Shown here in pieces: positions 50,969-60,608 of a stretch of DNA of 64,000 bases. Both the position numbers and the translations under genes were made by a program. Source of the DNA: Chloroflexota bacterium (lineage in GTDB: Bacteria > Chloroflexota > UBA11872). The notes under the pieces were generated by a model. The model searched no databases. It was not told the DNA's origin and was given only the letters and a program-made list of their open reading frames with translations. The stretch spans positions 62,001 through 126,000 of the forward strand of contig JAPOXD010000011.1 of assembly GCA_026707285.1 (NCBI GenBank), read 5' to 3'. The number at the start of each line of letters is the position of its first letter. The first letter of the stretch is position 1.

Positions 50969-53004
50969 GCCGGAGCCTGGCCGTCGACATCGGAGGCACC
51001 TTCACCGACCTGGTGCTGTTCGACCACGAGACGCGGGAGCTGCGGGTCGCCAAGTCGTCCTCGAGCCCCGACGCGCTGGCGGAAGGCGTGCTGGCGTGCC
51101 TGGCGAGCGCCGGCGTGGAGCTTGCCGGGGTCGAGTTCTTCGTCCACGGCACCACGGTCGGTCTCAATGCCATTCTCGAAGGCAAGGGCGTCCCGACCGG
51201 GCTGGTGACCACCCGGGGCTTTCGCGACGTCTACGCGATCGGGCGCATGGACAAGCCCGATATGTACAGCTACATCTACGAGAAGCCCCGACCGCTGGCG
51301 CCGCGGGACCTGGTGTTCGAGGTGGACGAGCGGATGGACGCGTTCGGCCAGGTGCTCGCTCCGCTGGACGCCGCCGAGGTGGAGGCAATCGCGGCGGCAC
51401 TGAAGGAGCGCGGGGTGCGCTCGGTGGCGGTGTGCACCCTGCACGCCTACGCCAATCCGGCGCACGAGCTGGAGATCAAGCGAATACTCGAACGGCTCCT
51501 GGACGGGGTGAGCGTCTCGCTCTCGCATGAAGTGAGCGGGGAGTGGCGCGAGTACGAGCGCACCAGCACGGTGGTGATGAATGCCTACTTGCAGCCGTTG
51601 ATCACGGCGTACCTGGAGGATCTGGAGCGACAGCTGGCCGGGCGCGGATATCACCGGTCGCTGTATGTGATGCAGTGCAACGGCGGCATTATGGATGCGG
51701 CGCTCGCCAAGTCCCGGTCGATCCAGACGCTGCTGTCCGGCCCGGCGGGTGGCGCGATCGGCGCCTCGCAGGTGGCGCGCCGGCTCGGCGACGCCAACAT
51801 GATCAGCCTGGACATGGGCGGCACGAGCTGCGACGTGAGCCTGGCGATCGACGGCGAGGTGGGCCTGACCACCGATTCCGAGATCAACCGGCTGCCCGTG
51901 CTGGTGCCGATGCTGCAAGTGAACGCCATCGGCGCGGGCGGAGGCTCATTGGCGCGGGTGGAGATCGACGGCTCCCTGCGGGTCGGTCCGCAGAGCGCCG
52001 GCGCGCGGCCGGGTCCGGCGTGCTATGGGCGCGGCGGACGCGAGCCGACCGTCACCGATGCCAACCTCGTGTTGGGGCGCATCGGCGCGGATACGTTTGC
52101 CCCGTTGGGTCTCGAAGTCCAGCCCGAACTGGCCGCGGACGCGGTGACTCGCGGGGTGGCTTGTCCCCTCGGCATGAACGTCGAGCAAGCGGCCGAAGGG
52201 ATCGTGCGGCTCGTGACGAACCACATGGCCAACGCCGTGCGCGAAATCACCATAGGCCGCGGGCTGTCGCCAAAGGACTTCAGCCTGCTCGCCTTCGGCG
52301 GCGCGGGACCCATGCACGCGGTCGGCATCGCGCGGGAAATCGGCGTCTCGAGAGTGGTTGTCCAGCCGGCTCCGGGAACGTTCTCCGCGTGGGGCATGTT
52401 GTTCGCCGACTTCCGGCAGGATTTGGTTCGCACCGTGGTGCTCGCCGTCGAGCCGGGCTCGCTGGGCGAGATCGAGTCGCTATTCGCCGAGTTGGAGGCC
52501 GGCGGCCGCACCCTGCTCATGCGGCAAGACGTGCTCGAGGACTCGCACGAGTTCGTGCGTCAGCTTGACCTGCGCTACCGGGGACAGGAGCACACGCTGA
52601 CGCTGCCGGCGCCGCCGGAGCTTGGCCCGAGCGCAGTCAAGGAATCGTTCGATGAGGCGCATCGCCGCGTCTACGGCTACGACCTGGCTGAGCCGATTGA
52701 GATCGTCAATCTGCGCCTGGCCGCGCGCGGCGCCACTGACCGGCCGGAGCTGAAGCCGATCGACGCCGTCGAGCCCGGTTCGCAACCCGTGCCGTACCGA
52801 CGAACTCCCGTCTACTTTGACGGTGCCTTTTGCGACACGCCGCATTTCGATCGTGCCGATCTGCGCGCCGGTCACGCGCTTGACGGTCCGGCAATCGTCA
52901 CCGAGGCCAGCAGCACGACCGTAATACCGCCGCGCGCACGGCTGACGGTCGACGCCTTCGGATTCTTGATCGTCGACACGGATGGGGGCGGGCATGCCGG
53001 CTGA
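50965..53004 (+). CDS. hyuA: Hydantoinase/oxoprolinase subunit A
   Basis: The 679-residue protein belongs to the HyuA/acetone carboxylase beta family. It has an N-terminal actin-like nucleotide fold AVDIGGTFTDLVLFD, HGTTVGLNAILEGKG, YERTSTVVMNAYLQP, the phosphate loop LSGPAGGAIGAS, MGGTSCDVSLAIDGE and FGGAGPMHAVGIAREI. With HyuB it should use ATP to open a cyclic amide (N-methylhydantoin, 5-oxoproline) or a related substrate. ATG at 50965 overlaps the preceding stop; HyuB overlaps its 3' end. Its placement inside a peptide-type importer operon suggests the substrate is imported rather than made internally. Confidence 0.92.
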   Translation: MSRSLAVDIGGTFTDLVLFDHETRELRVAKSSSSPDALAEGVLACLASAGVELAGVEFFVHGTTVGLNAILEGKGVPTGLVTTRGFRDVYAIGRMDKPDMYSYIYEKPRPLAPRDLVFEVDERMDAFGQVLAPLDAAEVEAIAAALKERGVRSVAVCTLHAYANPAHELEIKRILERLLDGVSVSLSHEVSGEWREYERTSTVVMNAYLQPLITAYLEDLERQLAGRGYHRSLYVMQCNGGIMDAALAKSRSIQTLLSGPAGGAIGASQVARRLGDANMISLDMGGTSCDVSLAIDGEVGLTTDSEINRLPVLVPMLQVNAIGAGGGSLARVEIDGSLRVGPQSAGARPGPACYGRGGREPTVTDANLVLGRIGADTFAPLGLEVQPELAADAVTRGVACPLGMNVEQAAEGIVRLVTNHMANAVREITIGRGLSPKDFSLLAFGGAGPMHAVGIAREIGVSRVVVQPAPGTFSAWGMLFADFRQDLVRTVVLAVEPGSLGEIESLFAELEAGGRTLLMRQDVLEDSHEFVRQLDLRYRGQEHTLTLPAPPELGPSAVKESFDEAHRRVYGYDLAEPIEIVNLRLAARGATDRPELKPIDAVEPGSQPVPYRRTPVYFDGAFCDTPHFDRADLRAGHALDGPAIVTEASSTTVIPPRARLTVDAFGFLIVDTDGGGHAG

Positions 53005-54796
53005 CGCAGTGACGATCGAGCTGATTCGCAACGCGCTGATATCGGTGACGGGCGAGATGCGGACCAAGATCATGCGATCGGCGTTTAGCCCGATCATCTA
53101 CGAGTCGCTGGACTTCTCCGTCGCGTTCTTCAACGAGCGCGTGGAGACGCTGGCCCAGGCCGACGGGCTGCCGTACTTCCTGTGCGACCTGCCCAACGCG
53201 GTGCGGGCGGTGATCGAGGACGTGGGCGGGGTCGAGCACATGCGCGCCGGTGACGTCTTTCTGGTCAACGATCCCTATCGCTGCTCGCAGCACCCGCAAG
53301 ACGTCAGCATCGTCAAGCCCGCCTACTACCGGGGCGAGCTCTTCGGCTTCACCGCGGTGCGCGTGCATCTGATCGATCTGGGCGGCAAGGCCGGATTCGC
53401 GAGCACCGACGCCACCGAGATCTTTCAAGAGGGCCTGGTGATTCCGACGGTTCACCTGCATAGCGAAGGCCGGCTCAACGAGGAGATCGTGCGGCTGATG
53501 GCGGCCAACAGCCGCATGTCGCGGTCCACCATGCTCGGCGACCTGCAGGCGCAGGTGGGCGCCTGCATCGTGGGCGAAGAGCGTCTCGTCGAGGTGATCG
53601 ACCGCTACGGCTACGAGCTCTACCGCGAGTGCTGCGACGCGCTGCTGGTGCAGGGCGAGGCCTATGCCCGCGCCAAAGTCCGTGAGATCCCCGACGGCCG
53701 CTACCTGGCGGAGCTGTTCCTGGATGACGACGGGGTCAACCGGGACGAGCCAGTCCGGATCAAAGTGAGCCTGGTGGTCGACGATTCCGACATGGTGGTG
53801 GACCTGACCGGTTCGAGCGGCCCGTGCGCGGGGCCCTACAACATGAACCCGAACTACACCAATGCCATCTGTCGGATTGCGTTCAAGAGCCTGACGAGCC
53901 CGCATGAGCCGTCGAACGAAGGGCACTTCCGGCCCGTTCGAGCGCACGTGCCTGACGAATCGGTCTTCAACGCGCTGCGGCCGTCGCCCGTGTTCTGGGG
54001 CTTCAAGACGGCGGGCACCTTGGTCGATTGCATTCGCCGCGCCGCGACGCAGGCGGTGGTTGGGCAGCCGGTGGCCGGCAACTACGGCTGGAGCTGCGGC
54101 GCCCACGTGTTCGGTGAACATCCGGCCGACGGCAGCTTCTTCGCCATGGTGGACGAAGCCGGCGGCGGCTGGGGCGCGCGGCCGGGCGCCGACGGCGAGG
54201 ACGCCATGGTGATGGGGGGCATTCGCAACAACCCGGTTGAGGTCTCAGAGCGAAAGTTCCCGGTGAGGGTGGAGGCCTACGAGCTCCGGGCAGGGTCGGG
54301 CGGGGCCGGAGCGTTTCGCGGCGGCCTTGGCGTGCGGCGAGCGACCCGCCTCCTGGCCGACGTGCGCCTGGTAGCGAACTTCGAGCGCTCGCAGTGTCTG
54401 CCCTGGGGGTTGCACGGCGGACAGCCGGGACAGGGCAGCTTCATCGACATTCACCACCCGGACAACCGCGGGGAGCGCGTGCAGAAGTGCACCAACCACG
54501 CGCTGCCAGCCGGGTCGCGCGTGGTCTATTTCACTGGTGGGGGCGGCGGCTACGGCGACCCACGCGAGCGTGCGATCGAGCGGGTGATGGACGACCTGCG
54601 TCGCGGCCACATCACGCCGGCCGAGGCGGAGTCCGACTACGCGGTGTGCGTCGACCAGGACACCGGGCAGGTCGATGTGCCGAAGACGCGCTCGCTGAGA
54701 GCCGGTCAGGGACGATCTGACGATTCAGGGGAGACAGCCGCGGATGGCGCCATCGAGACGCGCCAGCCGCATAGCCGAGAGAAGAGGGAAGGATGA
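52994..54796 (+). CDS. hyuB: Hydantoinase/oxoprolinase subunit B
   Basis: The 600-residue HyuB-family protein opens TIELIRNALISVTGEMRTKIMRSAFSPIIYESLDFS. It carries GDVFLVNDPYRCSQHPQDVSIVKP, HLIDLGGKAGF, the central MGDLQAQ-like stretch (LGDLQAQVGAC), GPYNMNPNYTNA and the C-terminal GLGVRRATRLLADVRLVANFERSQ and YFTGGGGGYGDP. ATG at 52994 preceded by GGGGGCGGG was preferred to ATG at 52982. A 4-bp overlap links it to the amidohydrolase gene. It forms the catalytic complex with HyuA. Confidence 0.92.
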   Translation: MPADAVTIELIRNALISVTGEMRTKIMRSAFSPIIYESLDFSVAFFNERVETLAQADGLPYFLCDLPNAVRAVIEDVGGVEHMRAGDVFLVNDPYRCSQHPQDVSIVKPAYYRGELFGFTAVRVHLIDLGGKAGFASTDATEIFQEGLVIPTVHLHSEGRLNEEIVRLMAANSRMSRSTMLGDLQAQVGACIVGEERLVEVIDRYGYELYRECCDALLVQGEAYARAKVREIPDGRYLAELFLDDDGVNRDEPVRIKVSLVVDDSDMVVDLTGSSGPCAGPYNMNPNYTNAICRIAFKSLTSPHEPSNEGHFRPVRAHVPDESVFNALRPSPVFWGFKTAGTLVDCIRRAATQAVVGQPVAGNYGWSCGAHVFGEHPADGSFFAMVDEAGGGWGARPGADGEDAMVMGGIRNNPVEVSERKFPVRVEAYELRAGSGGAGAFRGGLGVRRATRLLADVRLVANFERSQCLPWGLHGGQPGQGSFIDIHHPDNRGERVQKCTNHALPAGSRVVYFTGGGGGYGDPRERAIERVMDDLRRGHITPAEAESDYAVCVDQDTGQVDVPKTRSLRAGQGRSDDSGETAADGAIETRQPHSREKREG

Positions 54797-55767
54797 TCAT
54801 CGACACCCAAGTCCACATCTTGGAGAAGGCCCACGCCAACGATCGCGGCGTGCGGATGCACTACACCTGGCACCCCATGTCGGCCGAGCTGCTGCTCGAC
54901 GAGATGGACTACGCCGGCGTGGACAAGTGTTTCTTCATCAGCTACACGGCGGAGGACATCTGGCCGGACCTGGGCGACGCCTGGAACGATCCGGCCGCGA
55001 ATCGCATCACCAAGGAGTATTTCCTCGACGCCCTGCCCGGAAACACCGATCGGCTGATCTGGTTCACCGACCACATCAACCCCGACCGGCCGGGATTTCT
55101 CGATCGGATCCGGGAGGACCTCGACGCGGGGGCCGTCGGACTCAAGCTCTTTCCGGCCTATCGGGGACACCTGCCGTCCGATCCCGGGCTGCGCAAGGTC
55201 TACGAGCTGTGCGCCGAGCGCGACGTGCCGATCATCATGGCCTGGGAGCGCTGGAACGATCCGAGGCTGCGCGCTTGCGTCTCGGACTACGAGGAGTTCC
55301 TCGGCCTCTTCGAGCCGGTCGCGCGCGACTTCCCGACGGTCAAATTCCTGCTGACCCACTGGGGCTGCTTCACCTGGGGCGACCTGTGGTTGCAGAACTG
55401 CCGCCCGCCGTTTCCCCTGCTTGACCCCTTCGTGGCGCTGTTGAACCGGCACGAGCACCTCTACACCGACATCGCCGCCATCACCATCTTCTTCGGCGAT
55501 GAGATGGCGTGGACGAACGGCCGGATGGAGGGCGCGGAGTGGGAGTACCCCTATGCCAATGGGCTCGCCCTACTGGAGGGGCTGGTCAAGGGCGCCGGCG
55601 CGGAGCGCGTGATGTGGGGTACGGACTGGCCGTGGACCGACGGGCGCTGCACCTACAAGCAGAACCTCACCATGGTCACCACGCACGCGGACTTCCTGTC
55701 GGACGAAGACAAGCGGCTCGTCCTCGGCGTCAACGCGGCAAAGTTCGCCGGGCTGTCGATTGACTGA
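54793..55767 (+). CDS. Amidohydrolase family 2 protein
   Basis: The 324-residue TIM barrel begins MIIDTQVHILEKAH (metal motif as QVH where the first operon homologue has HAH). It continues with DLDAGAVGLKLFPAYRGH, KFLLTHWGCFTWGDLW, and MWGTDWPWTDGR with the C-terminal metal Asp. Homologous in length and motif order to the protein at 35707. It is the last gene of the second transporter operon and likely acts on the product of HyuAB or a related intermediate. Replacement of the first metal His by Gln could alter metal content. Confidence 0.82.
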   Translation: MIIDTQVHILEKAHANDRGVRMHYTWHPMSAELLLDEMDYAGVDKCFFISYTAEDIWPDLGDAWNDPAANRITKEYFLDALPGNTDRLIWFTDHINPDRPGFLDRIREDLDAGAVGLKLFPAYRGHLPSDPGLRKVYELCAERDVPIIMAWERWNDPRLRACVSDYEEFLGLFEPVARDFPTVKFLLTHWGCFTWGDLWLQNCRPPFPLLDPFVALLNRHEHLYTDIAAITIFFGDEMAWTNGRMEGAEWEYPYANGLALLEGLVKGAGAERVMWGTDWPWTDGRCTYKQNLTMVTTHADFLSDEDKRLVLGVNAAKFAGLSID

Positions 55768-55903
55768 GGGCTAATCGCGGCCACGAGCCGCCCAATCTGC
55801 GGCCACGGTCACGGCGCTAACGCAATGCGTTGCTGTCCACGGACGATGGACGCCGACGTCGACGCGACGGACCGCTGGTGCTCGGAGGAGGGAAACGCGA
55901 GGT

Positions 55904-58744
55904 CTACTCGTCCCCAAACTTGATGGCGGCATGCGTGCGGATGCCCCACAGTCTCCGCATGGTCACGGCCAGCACCAACGCGAGCGCGATGCCGAGCACC
56001 GCGAATAGCTTGCCCAGGTCATCCCAGGCCGTCACGGCCACGAACGGCGGTGCCCTGTCCAGTCGCTCTCCCTGGAGCTGCATAAATGGCGTGAACAGTG
56101 CGCCGGTGACGATCCCAAGCGCGGTGCCGGCCGCCGTTCCCAGCACGACCAGGAAGCCGTGCTCGAAAACGATGAGCGCCACCATCTGGCGCCGCGCAGT
56201 CCCCATGGCCCGCAGAATTCCGAATTCGGGGAGTTGACGCCGAAACGAAATGAGGGCGTAGGCCGCGAGGCTGGCCACCGTCAGCAGCACGGAAACCACA
56301 AACCCTGCCGTGAGAATCCCGAACGTTCCGATCCGCATGGCGTCGTTGCGGGCGCTCGCGAGCAGCTCCCGCGCATCGAACGCCTTTATCACGCGGAAGC
56401 CCAGCTCTCGCAGGCCGCCGACGAGCTCTTCGGCTCCCACGTCAGGACGCAGTCGCGCCAGCACGTTCCACGGAGACTCCCCCAAGGACCGTTCGAGACG
56501 CCCGAGGTCCGCCACCACGAAAAAGCCGTCGTTAGAGAAATGGGTGGGGAAGGTGTCGATGACACCCGCCACAAAGAACCCCAACGCATCCTCGCCGATG
56601 TCGACGTTGACGGGGTCGCCCACTTGCAGATCGGGGAGCTCTGCCAGGAGAAGGCGATCGACCAGCAAGGCCCGATCGTCGGTGATCATCGCATTCATCA
56701 GCGCCTCGAGTGACGCCGGCGCGAAATCGCGGCGCCACGCCACGGTTTGGGCGAACGGACCCGGGTCCACGCCGTAGAGCGTCACCGGGCGGGAGTAGGC
56801 CAGCGGTCCACCCGACAGTCTGACCACGGCGTCATCACTCCAGAGGCGAGCCGCCCGGTCCACCGCGGCAGCGCCGCCGTGCGACGCGTCCAGATGCCCC
56901 TCGATCGGGGGCATGTGCCAGATCCCCTGGCTGTCGTCGAACTCGCCGTACTCCTCGAAGAGGGCATCCGCGCCGATCTGGTAGTACGCGCTGTCTTCCA
57001 GGTTCCGGTTGATGGTGGCCGCCATCGACGCGCCGAACGTGCCGGTGGCGAAGGTCAGCATGAGCAGGATCATCAGTCCCGTGAATGGACCCGTGCGCCG
57101 TCCCATCTGCCGCAAGCCCAGAAACAACACGACGCCACCCATGCGCGATGCCGCCCACGTCAGGCAACGGACGATCCACGGGATCAGCCGCAGGAAGACC
57201 AAGGCGCTCGCCAGGATGAAGACGATGGGGATGAGCACAAGCAGGGTTCGCGAGAAGGGTTCGGCCTCGGGACCCAAGTCCGGCAGGGCATCCCAGCTCC
57301 GCAACGTCGCGTAGCCATAGAGAGCCAGCCCCAGCAGCCCGAGGTCAAGAAAGAATCGCTGATAGAACGGCCCGCGCCGGGCCCGCGCGACCTGCTGCCG
57401 ATGGGTCACGATCGATCGACGCGCGGCGCCGACTACCGGCGCCAGGATGGCGAGAATCCCCAGCGACGCGGTGGCCATGGCCAGCCCATAGTGGCCTGCC
57501 GTCAGCTCCAGTCGCAGGTCGGCCCGATTCGTAAACTCGAGGAAGCCGAGCGTCTTTCCCATCGCCTGAGCAATTCCCATGCCCAGGAACGGCCCCACGG
57601 CGATCGCCAGCCCGGCCAGCGGCAGAGTCTCAAGGAGATAGACGGCAACGACTTGCCGCGTGCTGGCGCCGCGGCTCTTGAGCACGGCGATCTCGGCACG
57701 TTGCCCGTCCACGACCATCCCGGTCGAGAGCGCCATGAAGTAGAGGACGAGTCCCACGACGGGAGCGCTGAGGACAAATAACGTGAGCTCGACCGTCGCT
57801 CGCTGCTGGTCCGCGGCGACCAGAATGCGGTCGAGACGCGTTTCCACCCTTGCGTTGGGTGCAACGGTCCCCGCCAGCGGGTCGAGTTGGCGCAACCCGC
57901 CGATGATGCGCTGGTAGTTGGCGGCGCGAATGGCGTCCGGGTCGAAGTTCGAGTACCACGCCGCCTCGCCGTAGAGGCTGGGTCGAAGGACGAGGAGACC
58001 GCTCACGAAGGCGTCGCGGTCGACGATCACCGCGCCTTGGTCGAAGTCGCCGGGCTCCTTGAACCAGTAGATTGAGTCGGGGTCCGTGGGAACGAAGCGC
58101 CCCACGATCTCGACGCGGACGACAAGCGAGCCCGTCGCGCGGGCGTCGCTGTGGGTCAGCTCGATGTGGTCGCCAAGCAGCAGACCGTGGTCGTCCATGG
58201 CGCGCGACGACATCATCCCTTCGAGCAGCGCGAACCGCGCGCCGGATGCGCCCTGGGCCGTCCTGACCGGATCTGCCGGAAGCCGCCCTTCCAGCAGCTC
58301 GACGTTGTCGGCCATCCCCGTCATGGTGGCGAGGTATCCGAAAATGAATGAGGACGGCCGCAGCGGCTCACCGGTAGACGCAAACGCTTCGACGGGCATC
58401 CGGTCCGACTCGAGATAGCTCACCTGTTGGCGCTCAGGCAGTCCGACGCGGTCGGCGAGCTGCGTACCGAAGACCGCGGAGGCGCGCTGATACCCCTCTC
58501 GCCCCATCGCCGGCTGGCGGGTCCGGCCTTCGGTGTGGCGCACGATGACGCTCGACGCCAGCGGGAGGCGGGCGTGCTCGATCTCGCGTCTGAGCAAGGC
58601 ATCGCTGAAGCCCGCGGCGAAGAGCGGCACCGCGGTCACCAGGGCCACGCTGACCCACATGCCCACGGCCACGATCAGCATTGCCGGCCCACTGCTCCGC
58701 AGGCGCCGGAGAACAAGTCCCGCGAGCGCCCGCATGAATGTCAC
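55904..58744 (-). CDS. FtsX/MacB-type ABC transporter permease
   Basis: The 946-residue membrane protein is a double FtsX-type permease. N-terminal helix (about 18-42), large extracytoplasmic domain (about 45-320), three helices around 330-470, further helices at about 490-580, a second extracytoplasmic domain (about 590-790) and C-terminal helices. The last region carries the signature LAAYALISFRRQLPEFGILRAMGTARRQM. Such permeases use ATP hydrolysis by a separate subunit to move lipoproteins, lipids or peptides out of the membrane. It starts 2 bp after the adaptor gene, forming a two-gene operon; no ATPase gene is adjacent. Confidence 0.85.
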   Translation of the reverse strand: MTFMRALAGLVLRRLRSSGPAMLIVAVGMWVSVALVTAVPLFAAGFSDALLRREIEHARLPLASSVIVRHTEGRTRQPAMGREGYQRASAVFGTQLADRVGLPERQQVSYLESDRMPVEAFASTGEPLRPSSFIFGYLATMTGMADNVELLEGRLPADPVRTAQGASGARFALLEGMMSSRAMDDHGLLLGDHIELTHSDARATGSLVVRVEIVGRFVPTDPDSIYWFKEPGDFDQGAVIVDRDAFVSGLLVLRPSLYGEAAWYSNFDPDAIRAANYQRIIGGLRQLDPLAGTVAPNARVETRLDRILVAADQQRATVELTLFVLSAPVVGLVLYFMALSTGMVVDGQRAEIAVLKSRGASTRQVVAVYLLETLPLAGLAIAVGPFLGMGIAQAMGKTLGFLEFTNRADLRLELTAGHYGLAMATASLGILAILAPVVGAARRSIVTHRQQVARARRGPFYQRFFLDLGLLGLALYGYATLRSWDALPDLGPEAEPFSRTLLVLIPIVFILASALVFLRLIPWIVRCLTWAASRMGGVVLFLGLRQMGRRTGPFTGLMILLMLTFATGTFGASMAATINRNLEDSAYYQIGADALFEEYGEFDDSQGIWHMPPIEGHLDASHGGAAAVDRAARLWSDDAVVRLSGGPLAYSRPVTLYGVDPGPFAQTVAWRRDFAPASLEALMNAMITDDRALLVDRLLLAELPDLQVGDPVNVDIGEDALGFFVAGVIDTFPTHFSNDGFFVVADLGRLERSLGESPWNVLARLRPDVGAEELVGGLRELGFRVIKAFDARELLASARNDAMRIGTFGILTAGFVVSVLLTVASLAAYALISFRRQLPEFGILRAMGTARRQMVALIVFEHGFLVVLGTAAGTALGIVTGALFTPFMQLQGERLDRAPPFVAVTAWDDLGKLFAVLGIALALVLAVTMRRLWGIRTHAAIKFGDE

Positions 58745-58746
58745 GG

Positions 58747-60360
58747 TCAGTAGGACTCGAAGATGACGGCGCCTTCCTCGACGCCGTCGATGATTTCGAT
58801 CTCGGAGTCACTGCGAATGCCGGTGCGCACCGGCAAGCTGCGGCGCCGCCCATCGATGAGCGCCTCGACGAACTGGCGCAAGTTCACGGTACGGACGGCC
58901 GTGATGGGGACCTTCAGGACGTGATCCTTGACCTGGAGGGTGATCGTCATGACCGCGCGCATTCCGATCTCGACATCCGCGTCGGCCCAATCCGCGGTGA
59001 TCTTCGCTTCGTCGATGCGCACCGTGCCGCCGCCCGGCGTCCCGACCTCGTGCGGCAACACGGCAACCCGTCCCTGGAAGACCATCCCCTCCAGTCCACC
59101 CACGACCACGTCCACCGCCTGGCCCACTGCAAGCTGGGGCTGATGTCCGCGAGGCACGCTGGCGCGCACCACCAGCGTGCTTGCATCGGCCATCTCAACG
59201 ATCGCCTCACCCGATTGCACTTGGGTGCCGGGCACGCGAGGCACATACGTCACCACGCCGTCGAACGGAGCCGTGAGTCGATGGTCGTCCGTGGGCGCGG
59301 TCAGCTCCGCCAGCCTCGAACGGGCAGCCGCCGCCGCTTCGCGTAGCGTCGCGACCTCGTGAGCCGCTCCGAGCTCGCCGTTCTCGACAGCCTCCAGGGA
59401 CCGCTGGGCGGCATCGCGCCTGAGAACAGCGGCCCGCCGGACGGTCCGGGCGTGTTCGATCGTGGCCTCATCCGCTCCGGTCCGGAGAGCTTCCAACTCG
59501 GCTTCGGCACGGGCAAGCGACGCCGCAGCGCCCGCCGTGGAAGCGCGCGCAACCTGCAGCGTGGGCGGGCCCTCGGGACGCTCGAGCAGGGAGAGCTCGT
59601 AGCGCGCACCGGCCAAGGCGAGCGTGACGTCGGCCAAAGCCTGCTCGGCCGCTGCCAACGCTTCGGCGGAAGCCGGCGGGCGCTGCCCTTCCAGGCGCCG
59701 CAGCTCCTCCTGGGCGCTCATCAGCCGCAGCTCATGGAATTCGACATCGGCACTGGCGGCGTCGATAGCCGCCGGCAGCGTCTCTTCGATGCGGCGCACC
59801 TCCGCCCGGCGACCGGCAACCGCGGCCTCCGCCGTGGCAACTGCCGCCTGCGCGGAGGCCAGGCTTGCCGGCGAGGGTCCAGCCAACAACGCCTCGAGCG
59901 CTTGCTGCCGGACGAAGACTTGGCTCTGGGCCAGCAGCAAGGCCTCTTCGGCCGCCGCTTGTTGCTCAATGAGCTCGGTTTCGGCGGTGGTGAGCCGCTG
60001 CTCAACGCCTTCGAGCTCCCCCTGCGCCGCCGCGATCTCTTCCGCCCTCGCGCCCGTGTCCAGCTCCGCCACCACCTCGCCGGCCCGCACCTCGTCGCCG
60101 CGCCGCACGTGGACCACCTTGAGCAGTCCCGGCACGTCGAAGGCGAGGGCCGTCTCCAGCTCGGCCGCGACTCGGCCTTCCAGGCGGATGTCTTGCTGGA
60201 TGCGGCCTCGCTGGACCTCGACCGTGGGACGGTCGAGGTAGCTCGGGGGCGCCGTGATCAGCGCCGGGGCGCTTGACTCGCTCTCGGTAAAGAAGTCGCA
60301 GCCGGTCACGGCGAGACCCACCAGGGCCAAAGCCCCGAGGGCGCGGATGCCATTCCTCAC
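58747..60360 (-). CDS. HlyD/MacA-type membrane fusion (adaptor) lipoprotein
   Basis: GTG at 60360 gives about 537 residues with a short signal and lipobox VTGC (C21). A biotinyl-lipoyl-like half (DVPGLLKVVHVRRGDEVRAGEVVAELDTG) is followed by a very long Ala/Glu/Arg coiled coil (about 85-310). The returning half-lipoyl segment reads LTAPFDGVVTYVPRVPGTQVQSGEAIVEM. A beta-barrel domain and a C-terminal membrane-proximal domain follow. The start is uncertain: the frame is open to 60678 and another GTG lies at 60369. It should link the inner-membrane FtsX-type permease to the cell envelope. Confidence 0.85.
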   Translation of the reverse strand: MRNGIRALGALALVGLAVTGCDFFTESESSAPALITAPPSYLDRPTVEVQRGRIQQDIRLEGRVAAELETALAFDVPGLLKVVHVRRGDEVRAGEVVAELDTGARAEEIAAAQGELEGVEQRLTTAETELIEQQAAAEEALLLAQSQVFVRQQALEALLAGPSPASLASAQAAVATAEAAVAGRRAEVRRIEETLPAAIDAASADVEFHELRLMSAQEELRRLEGQRPPASAEALAAAEQALADVTLALAGARYELSLLERPEGPPTLQVARASTAGAAASLARAEAELEALRTGADEATIEHARTVRRAAVLRRDAAQRSLEAVENGELGAAHEVATLREAAAAARSRLAELTAPTDDHRLTAPFDGVVTYVPRVPGTQVQSGEAIVEMADASTLVVRASVPRGHQPQLAVGQAVDVVVGGLEGMVFQGRVAVLPHEVGTPGGGTVRIDEAKITADWADADVEIGMRAVMTITLQVKDHVLKVPITAVRTVNLRQFVEALIDGRRRSLPVRTGIRSDSEIEIIDGVEEGAVIFESY

Positions 60361-60608
60361 GTCGGCCACCCGAGTCACGGACCGCCCGGCAACGCTGCAC
60401 TTGCCGGTGAAGTCGATTCTACCGGGAGGCCGGGCGCCGATGGCTCGCGGCAAAGTCCGTGGCGACAGGGGCCGAGACCGCCGCCCACAGGATGCCCGTG
60501 GCGTGTGCGAACGGTCATCCCGGCGCTTGGCGGCCCTCCAGCAAGTACCCTCGTCGTGCGGATCCCGCACGATAGTCAACGACAGTGCGGCCGGGTCTGG
60601 AGTCGCTG

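Noticed and set aside
56747-57781. 344-codon frame opposite the FtsX-type permease
   Set aside because: Hydrophilic, repeat-like composition typical of GC-rich antisense frames; no motif, and the permease frame is complete.
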